From assembly GCF_012489685.1 (NCBI RefSeq), contig NC_080043.1:55574289-55638288 (forward strand): DNA of 64,000 nucleotides, given 5' to 3'. The stretch is from Lotus japonicus (lineage: Eukaryota; Streptophyta; Magnoliopsida; Fabales; Fabaceae). Shown here piece by piece: positions 56,804 through 64,000 of the stretch. A program made the position numbers and the translations under genes. The stretch's first letter is position 1. The number at the start of each line of letters is the position of its first letter. The notes below the pieces were generated by a model. The model was not told the origin of the DNA. It saw nothing but the letters and a program-made list of their open reading frames with translations, and made no database searches.

Positions 56804-57440
56804 CTTGTGGATCATGACATGCATCCACTGGATCTAGACACCGAGTCTGATTCTTGCATCATGATCATTATCCCGTTTAATTTGATTTTGATTTCACCCA
56901 TCTAACTTACGAATCATTACTACCAAACCATAGCAAAAAACAAAATATGAAGGAAGGATTTTGTTCCATTTAGATGGGTCTGTCTCGTTTCTCTTAAGGC
57001 CTTTTACGCAATATCTTATAAGCCTACTTTAGCAATTATAGAAGAGCCTTCCTTTGTAATTGACTTAAATCCACATGAGGAGATAGCAATTAAAATTTTG
57101 ACATGAACAACTAGTACCCGGTAAAGAATCTTATCCGTCCAAATATAAAATTACTTTATCCAACGGTGGAAGAAGGTTGTGCACAGATACACGATATGGT
57201 CACTCGTGCACCGTAGCCGTTTCCTATAATTGTATAGTTTTAAACCATATTGGGAGTCTTGACAAAACAAAAACCATATAGGGAGCGGTAATGTATTCAC
57301 ACACGGAAAAAATTATTATGGACCACTTTTTTCTGGTTTTGACCCACAATAGCAAGTTTAAAAAATAAAATAAAATAAAAAACATATTTTCTTAATCTTT
57401 AATTGATTATTAGAATCTGGTTTATTAAAATAATATCCAA
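56804..57440. other. AT-rich flank, no gene seen
   Basis: This is the first sequence outside the retrotransposon nest. There are no long open frames, RNA genes or clear repeats. A CACAATAGCAAG word at about 57345 is echoed by AGCAATAGCAAG at about 58482. Confidence 0.6.
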
Positions 57441-58260
57441 ATAATATATGAAAATTCAAGATACTCAAAAATCCCATATCCTCCTCCCTTCTCCAACTTT
57501 GTCACGCACTCCTTTCCCCCACCTCCATCTCCCTCACCCCTTCCTTTTCATCCCAAAAACTACAGACTTTCACCACCGAGACCCTCGCCGAAAAACGCAC
57601 ACAAACTCATACCCTCCACCAAAAAAACGCACCACTCGAGAAATAAGCATACGAATCCATGGACCCTGATCCTCATCGGCTCCACCAGGTAGATTCTCCA
57701 CCTCTCCTCGTCAATTCTAGCCTCCACACAGTGCTCACCAGCCACGACCTAAATCTGGTGGTGATATGTGTTATTGTTGAACTTGACTCCAAATCTTACT
57801 GATTTCTTCATCTTCACGCTCACGGCATCATGTTCGTGTCTGGGTTTTGTTTCTTCTCGGCGTGAATGGGTTTTCTCCTTCCTTTTCCTCTGTTCCAGCC
57901 GCGAGCACCACTACCTCCATGTCTCCTTCACGAAGCAACAACAGAGCCACCACAAAACCCTATTCGTTGTCATCTTCAATCCCTGATCTCCAGCGAACCA
58001 CTCACCATTTGGAGAAACCAACACCACCACTACACTCCCCTCACCGTCCGCAGCAAAACCCCTCAAGAAATTTTTCGTTCCGCCGTCCTCCGTCGGCGAG
58101 CCTCCGACCTGCAACTGGCCACGAAATCACCACCATCGTGCTCTATACGAATAGAGGAAGAAGACCCTCTACTCCTTTTCTTCTCCGGCGGCAGCGCCGC
58201 CACGGGCTGTCATGTGTCGCCATCTTCCCCAGCCATGTAGATGTAGCAATCTGAAGATCA
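57441..58260 (+). other. C/T- and GC-richer island, possible gene remnant
   Basis: A pyrimidine-rich start (57470-57560) is followed by ATGGACCCTGATCC at 57658 and a CACCAG/GTAGATT splice-donor-like site at about 57688. Two overlapping plus-strand frames (57847-58254 and 57866-58240) are Pro/Ser/Thr/His-rich with no recognisable domain; neither is clearly coding. The composition looks like a plant 5' leader plus first exon, or a transposon-captured gene fragment. I do not recognise a product and do not call a CDS. Confidence 0.35.
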
Positions 58261-60915
58261 AGTCAAAATCTGGGTCAAAATGGGTTTTGTGTTTTGCGTT
58301 TTGGAATTTGGTGGTTATGGACGTTGATGATGACGATGAAGACTTGTTGATATGTGTTCTGGAATTTGGTGGTTGTGAAAGGTTGAAGATGATGATCCAC
58401 TTAGATTTAATCATGCATTCACTAACTATATTAATTTTTGTGATTAATAAATATGTAAATTTTTTTTAAACCACGAAAACCAGCAATAGCAAGTCAAAAG
58501 GGGATGGTGCAACTATAGACCATAGTAAACGCACCCATCACACACGTGCACAAGATGTATCTAATACTTGTTAATTTCACAGACCCCATTGTGTCGGCAT
58601 ACACATGAATTCTTTACTAGGTTCCGACAGAAAATGAACTTAAGGAAGCATCAATCACATGAAAAAAAAGTGTCATTTTTCTCTTATTAATTGGAAAAAA
58701 AGTGTTATTCGGCGGTCATGTTTGGATGTTAGCCCACCATATATCCATATTCGACTCCAAGATTGCATGTGTTTTCAATTTAGCGGTGCAAACGTTCTTA
58801 ATTGACCCTTTTTTTTTAATCAGTTACTCTTTTATATTTTTGGTTTGAATTTTTAAAAAGTAATGCAAAGGTTGAAGTATGGGCTTCAATTATTGCTCTA
58901 GCTTTTTCATGTTCCATTTCAGTTGAACAAACTAAAAGGATTAGGATTCTCAAATAGTAAGCACTTTTGTTCAAAGATTTGGATTCTCTAATAGGAAACA
59001 CCCACCTTTATTCACGATTTCTTCAACACGAAGTACTTATCCTTAGAACTGGGGGGAAACTTATCAAATATTGTTCCTTCCATGTTACTAACACAATGTT
59101 AGAGCAAGTTAATTAATACTAATTCAATATTATATATACTCAGAATATGTCTCAATAATATAATTTGTTGAAAATGTCACTACTGCAATTAAATAAGATT
59201 ATTAAATCGAGTGTTCAAATAAATAATCGAGATTCGAATTGTAGATTGAAAGACTTATTTTTCTAATTGAGAATCGAATTTCATTATAAATAACTTGTAA
59301 GATACATGATCAATAATTGGAAATAATACAAAATGCATTTAACATAAGAAATATCGGCCTCTCATTTATTTTAAATTTAAATTTTTATTCCTGAACTGTA
59401 ATCATAAAGCTATATATATTATACTCTCATTTCCTAACCATGGGGTTAAAATAGTAATTCAACATTTCGGCCCTTAAATTAGTGATTCACAAGTTTGAAT
59501 CTCAATTTTTGTGGATTAAAAAAAAATATTGATCAATCTCGTGTCGCTCAATACGCTAATTGTGGTAGGAATTAGTCTCACGACTACTAACTACCAATTA
59601 TAAGATACTTGATGAAAATACTCTCATTTCCCATTAGTTTGTCCTCTTCATAAGAAAGTAAGTAATTGCTTTCATTATCTAAGTGCCAATTTTGCAGGGG
59701 CATGTAGAGGTACAAGGTGGTAGGGTTGCTTTGTTGGATTGCTCATCCGTGAAAGGTTTCCTTCTCGTAACTAGCAATCAGGTGAGAACCTACAAGACAC
59801 TTTGAATCTCAATTCATAAAGACCGGAGAGAAATAAGTTTGTTCTTCCTGAGAATAGACTTAGAAAACCTCCTCGGTCGCAGACTCGTAGCTGTAAAGCA
59901 CGATAAAGATTGGCGGTGAAGATGCAGAGGTGCTAGTTACAGGCACCGAGGGGTATTTGTAAAATGCATTCTGACGCTCATGTTAGTGTATGAGCGAGGA
60001 GGGAATCCAAGGGCTTTAGAAGAACTCAAGGTGGAATGCTAAGAATGAATAGCAAGTTATGTAAATGAACGATTAGACGAGTCTATATTCAGTGTTTCTA
60101 CAAGTTTATGAGAAGTCCTTAAGTGGGACCTTCCGAGTGCATATATAGTTGGCTTCACGCCTTCGTTCTTTGTTTGTTGCTTCTCGACTAGTGCATGGTC
60201 GCTCGGACACTTTCCGGGGGTGACACTCTTTTACTTGGTCATTCAGCCCGCCCTTATGATGTTGGAAATTAATTGCAAGTCCTTTCAGTCGGCTGCAATG
60301 CCTTTTAGCCTTTTGGTCTAGTAGCCAACTGAAACAAAAATTTAGGGTTGGGCAGATAGCATGTACATGAAGTGTGTACCCTTAATGTGTATACTTATAC
60401 TAGGGTTATAATAAACCTAATGAGAATAAATAAAATGATAATATGATGATATTGTTGTATAATATATTATCCAGTAATAATTGATATTCCCGCCTTAATT
60501 ACGAATCTTCATTCTCATTAGCGTATGACTTAGTTAATATCGAGCCAAAATATTGTATGTATCATTTTATTCTATAACAAGTGAGAACACAAAGTCCGAG
60601 TCATATGACTACATCAATTTTTAGAACCAGTACGTCCATTAAAGACAAAGACAAAAACAAAATTGAAAAACTTCTTTGTAAATCCTCATGTCATATAAGA
60701 CCACATGCCACTTATGTCAGAATATATAATTTTTTATTTTAATTAATTTAAAACTGGTGCGAAATAATATTATTTTTAAAGATGGGGAATTTGATGCTAG
60801 TCTGCTCTTGGATTTGATTCAAATTCGTTCATGACATTGGATCAAAGCTAAGAAGGGGTTTTGTAATTTTCTGTTTGAATGGAAATTGACTCCACTGGAT
60901 TGCTTAGCTCCATTG
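58261..60915. other. AT-rich intergenic DNA, no gene seen
   Basis: Mostly A/T-rich with homopolymer runs. A TTTTGCAG acceptor-like site at about 59698 precedes a short GC-balanced stretch (59700-60360) that contains words such as GGCTTCACGCC and could be an old LTR fragment. Nothing can be assigned. Confidence 0.5.
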
Positions 60916-61496
60916 TAAGCGGAGTCACGTTGAGACAGGGGAGGGCTGCAGCCCCCCCCCCCAAAGTCATGTTTTACTTGTTATATATATAGGACGATGC
61001 ATGTCTTATCAGATGATATGTGTTGTCCCCGTGGTTGGTAATTGTGCTTTGTGACTATCAGGTGGTGTCTTCAAATCCTCCCCATGTCATTTTTTTGCTT
61101 ACTTTCATTTTAACAAATTTATTTTTTCTGCTATTATGTAAATTCACTTATTAATTGTACCAAAAAAAAATTCACTTATTAATACTTAATAAATTTTATA
61201 CAATTAATTAGTTCAAGATTAAAATATTTCTTGGTGGTTCAAAACTCTCTTATAAGGTTTTTTTTTTTAATAATACATCCATTTTGCCAAATTCATTTGT
61301 TTTTTCAAGAGAAACATTTGTAAAAAATGAACTAGCAAATTTCCAACATCATTAATATAATATATTTATGTTTCATATATGGTAAGCATCTTTAAGGTAT
61401 CCCAATGGTATGTTTTGTTTCAGAATCCTTCTCCCCACCATCAACATATATTTTATTTTAGCCCCCTCATATTATTTTTCCTAGTTCCGCTACTGG
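60916..61496. mobile_element. Candidate degenerate terminal-inverted-repeat element
   Basis: The left end carries AAGCGGAGTCACG with GGGGAGGGCTGCAGCCCCC shortly inside. The right end, reverse-complemented, carries TAGCGGAACTAGG followed by GAGGGGGCTAAAA. This is the style of common plant non-autonomous DNA elements with (A/G)GCGGAGCCAGG-type ends. The inverted repeats are imperfect and I find no clear target duplication, so the call is weak. There is no transposase. Confidence 0.35.
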
Positions 61497-61800
61497 TAAG
61501 CTTGGCTTCTAGTTGCTGCAGTTTTGTTTGTTAGGACAGCAGCTGGTTTTGTGTTTGAGTTGGCAGGGGCGTGGTATTTTGTTTGTGTGGGTTGCTTGTA
61601 TTTTTCGGCTGAGAGTTTTTTGGGTTTCTGCTTTGGGTATTTGGCTACTGTGTTGATGCAGGGTTGTTCTTTTTGGGGGTTATCATAGATTGTAATTTTT
61701 GGTTCTTTTCTTTTTCTTTTCTCCTTGTATTTGGGTTTGGCACCCTTGTGCCAAGTTTGAATGCAATCTTTGGTTTATTAAAAATAAAACTATTTAAAAT
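61497..61800 (+). mobile_element. Possible LINE 3' tail (5'-truncated)
   Basis: A GT/T-rich stretch ends with a perfect hairpin at 61737-61754 (TTGGCAC CCTT GTGCCAA), then TTTGAATGCAATCTTTGG and an A-rich TTAAAAATAAAA tail. Plant L1-type LINEs often end in a GGC...GCC hairpin plus such a tail. There is no reverse transcriptase, so only the 3' end would be present. Confidence 0.4.
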
Positions 61801-62830
61801 TTATTTTTTGACGTGTCAACAAATTATTGGATGTATGTGTAAATGTACTTTACACGGGATGTGAACAAACTAGAGCATCTCCAATGCTGATGTTTTAGAG
61901 GAGATCTTAAAATAAGATATGTTGATTAAAGATGACGTGCAAGTTCTAGTATAAAAATAAGATATGTGCCTTAGCCAAACAAACTCTAAAAGTGGGATAT
62001 TAAAATAAAATAATTATTTTTCTCTCTCATTCCATAATATAAAGAATAGTGGAAAGAAGAGGGAAATGAGTTGAATGAATCCAATTCATAAATTTCAATA
62101 ACAAAGAAAATTCTTACAAATCCAAAAGAGCATACTACAACATACTTTTTTCATGAAATAAACAAATCTAGCATGAATTTGTTAAAATCATCCTAAAGCT
62201 CTAACGTGAACAGGAAGAGCTCTGATCTAACGAGGAGAAGCTCTGATCTTGCACAAATTTGGACTTGAGAGTAGAGATTCACACCGAGAGAAAGGGCTTT
62301 GTGGGTGAAAGAGGGGATTTGTAAGTGAAGAAGAAGAAACGCGAGGAAGAAGGGGGAGAGGAACGGAGGGAGGAGCCGTGGTGAGGGGGATAAGATTTCA
62401 AGAGGAAGAAGAGAAGTGAGGAAAAGGAGAGGAGAGGAAGAAAGGAAGGGAAGGGAAGAAGAAGGTTTCGGTCAAAAGGAAGAAGAGAACGATGATTGTG
62501 GTTGTGGGTGACCGGAACAATGAAAAAGAGCTTAAAGCGGTTCAAGATGTTACAGTCTAGACCTTTAGGTCGATAATTGTTTTTATCCCTTTGGGCAGAT
62601 TCAACCATTTTTTACCATTGATTTTTTTTTCGTTTTTTAATTTAATCATATATCTTTTTAAATATCAATTAAATTGATATTTAAATTTAAATTAATATTA
62701 GATGGAATAAATAATATAAATATATGAAATTTTGTACGACCAAATTGAAAGTAAAATAAGATATTAATTATAAGAGTAAAATGTGCATCGATAATTTATG
62801 AGTACATTGTTCCTGCCATGAACATTGAGA
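61801..62830. other. Non-coding, with a purine-rich tract
   Basis: GAGCATCTCCAATGC at about 61872 resembles a plant MITE end, but no partner is found. 62280-62480 is nearly pure purine on the plus strand (GAGGAAGAAGGG type), which leaves the minus strand open by composition only. I see no gene. Confidence 0.5.
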
Positions 62831-63400
62831 TATAGTGTAGTACCTTTAGTAGAGAGATTGCACTAAGAGAGAAAGTATCTAGAGAGAGTGTGTAACTTCT
62901 TAGAGAGAGAAAGTAACCGAATCTCAAGTGTGTATTGATCGAATGAGCCAAACGTCTTTTACAAATGGTAACTGCTCCGTATTTATAGTACGGGAGCTAG
63001 GCCTAATGAGTATAACTGCCTCTGCTGGCCGGTTGGGCCTCGCGGGAGGAGGCCCAATTCCAAGGCTGGGCGACCGCTACTTGGCGGGTAACCCCTGGGT
63101 GTAGGCCCCCTAGGGGCTCGCCCAATCCACCAGTCCACAAGACACCGAGCACGAAGCTTGAGGGCTAAGTGTGTCTTTAAGTGTCAAAATAACTAACTTA
63201 AAGCGCTACGTGTACAAAAATATTTAGATCGCCAACATGGCGTTTAAAACTAGTAAAATTTCACAAGTCCATGAGTCAACGAGCGGCGATCGCGGAGCAT
63301 TTGGTCACCTTGCTTGATGGGCGGTCATGGTGAGTTTGGTCGCCTAGCGCGCCAACACGTCAGCGAAGTGGAAGGGTCGGCGTATCTTTGAAATCCCAAC
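62831..63400 (-). mobile_element. Possible LTR-like promoter region, minus strand
   Basis: On the minus strand a TATAAAT (62988-62982) is followed by an AACGTTTGGCTCATT-like stretch and GAGA/TCTC-rich repeats down to a TG-bounded edge near 62832 (TGTAGTACC on the plus strand). This layout resembles the R-U5 part of a gypsy LTR, but no partner LTR, primer site or target duplication is visible. Confidence 0.3.
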
Positions 63401-63607
63401 TGGCACTTTCGAAGCGTCACTTCACGTCATGGAGGGTGGAATTTGAACTAACCCCATGCTTCCTACGCCTCCCAAGGTTGCGTTGTTTGTTTTTTCAAGG
63501 CAATCATTCCCTTCTGTCATTATGAGGCGCAACTCCCCATCTTCTGCACGCAATGAAACGGACGCTCAAATCCTACACGCGTCCTGTGCCGTCACCAATC
63601 CCTTGCC

Positions 63608-63615
63608 TATAAAAA
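63608..63615 (+). promoter_or_regulatory. TATA box before the right-edge ORF
   Basis: TATAAAAA followed by a C/T-rich leader of about 180 nt and then ATG at 63822. It is divergent from the minus-strand TATA at about 62985. Confidence 0.5.
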
Positions 63616-63821
63616 CCCTCATTCCCCATCATTTGCCACTTTCGAATCCTCCACTCTTCTCATTTCTGATTTCTTCCAAACGATCTCCGACCTATCATAA
63701 TTCTCGCACTGTCGCCTACCAACCTTTCGGCTACCCTTTGTTTACTTTCGTTCCCGGAGAACTCCCTACTCCAACCACAGTGCCCGTTATCGACAATCCC
63801 CATTCCTCCTTATTTTCCCCA

Positions 63822-64000
63822 ATGGTGATCTCCAAACGCCAAATCAGGAACTCTTCTCGCCAAGGCGCCCCGACCTCTCCTTCGCGACAAGTTCCAACGC
63901 TTAGGGGGCCAACTGGGCCTCCACACCCCGGCGGGGTACCACTGGCGGCATCGGAGGTCCTTTCGGTTGAGAACCTCCGCTACTCTTTTTCCTGTTGCCA
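63822..64000 (+). CDS. Right-edge open frame, N-terminus only, unknown product
   Basis: The frame opens at ATG 63822 (context CCAATGG) and stays open for 59 codons to the window edge. The peptide begins Met-Val-Ile-Ser with several Arg, Gln and Ser residues, then is Pro/Gly-rich and ends near a VENLRYSF motif. A TATA box and pyrimidine-rich leader lie at plausible distances. GC content is much higher than in the preceding 5 kb. It may be a host gene or the start of an element-borne ORF; too little is visible to choose. Confidence 0.4.
   Translation, partial: MVISKRQIRNSSRQGAPTSPSRQVPTLRGPTGPPHPGGVPLAASEVLSVENLRYSFSCC

Noticed and set aside
56804..56820. Primer binding site after the outer LTR terminus
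   Set aside because: CTTGTGGATCATGACATG only loosely resembles TTGTGGTATCAGAGC, and no gag follows, so it is treated as flank.
61870..61885. GAGCATCTCCAATGC as a MITE terminus
   Set aside because: No inverted partner or target duplication found in the next 1 kb.
62279..62608. Minus-strand 109-codon frame
   Set aside because: It spans a nearly pure purine/pyrimidine tract and the product is a Ser/Phe/Leu/Pro low-complexity string; composition keeps it open.
1..64000. tRNA, rRNA or other structured RNA genes
   Set aside because: None recognised; the tRNA-like words are primer binding sites of the retrotransposons.

Overview
The window looks like plant nuclear DNA, most likely from a papilionoid legume. 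The plant assignment rests on the retrotransposon lineages (Sirevirus Ty1/copia, Tekay/Del-like and CRM-like Ty3/gypsy), initiator tRNA-Met primer sites and AT-rich flanks; the legume assignment is inferred from resemblance of the Gag and Pol sequences to legume elements I know. I see no intact host gene. About 56.8 kb is a nest of LTR retrotransposons, and the last 7 kb is AT-rich flank with weak TE signals and one promoter-plus-open-frame at the right edge.

Layout. 1-1244: part of a minus-strand giant gypsy LTR. 1250-6775: a Tekay-like element (5' LTR pieces, primer site, broken gag) carrying two plus-strand solo LTRs of about 3.8 kb, 1789-5664 (target duplication ATATT) and 6776-10539 (CACTC). 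10545-11637: rest of that gag, a hairpin plus polypurine tract, and a truncated LTR. 11638-15006: a truncated Sirevirus (copia 1). 15007-15948 and 38882-38941: integrase and chromodomain of another Tekay-like element, split by a near-complete Sirevirus at 15949-38876 (copia 2, duplication GCGCT). 38978-40476: 3' LTR of the split element, sitting in a third Sirevirus (copia 3, 40477-51213), whose LTR holds a young CRM-like gypsy element (44012-50795). 51214-56803: an outer giant LTR interrupted by a minus-strand solo LTR (51428-55650, CTTCA).

The main caution is that 19831-30668 is very probably an assembly artefact. It holds a second, almost identical copy of 4533-15118, then 100 Ns, then a 189-bp repeat of the sequence just left of the insertion. 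Removing 10,838 bp restores one reading frame in copia 2 and gives an element of about 12.1 kb.

The most interesting biology is in copia 2. Besides gag and pol it has a large extra ORF behind its own TATA box and pyrimidine-rich leader, and facing it a compact antisense gene (17961-18353) with TATA box, coiled-coil product and poly(A) signal. All three Sireviruses place pol in the +1 frame relative to gag. The CRM-like element reads its polyprotein through the polypurine tract into the 3' LTR. The giant LTRs carry unrelated tandem repeats at the same relative position.
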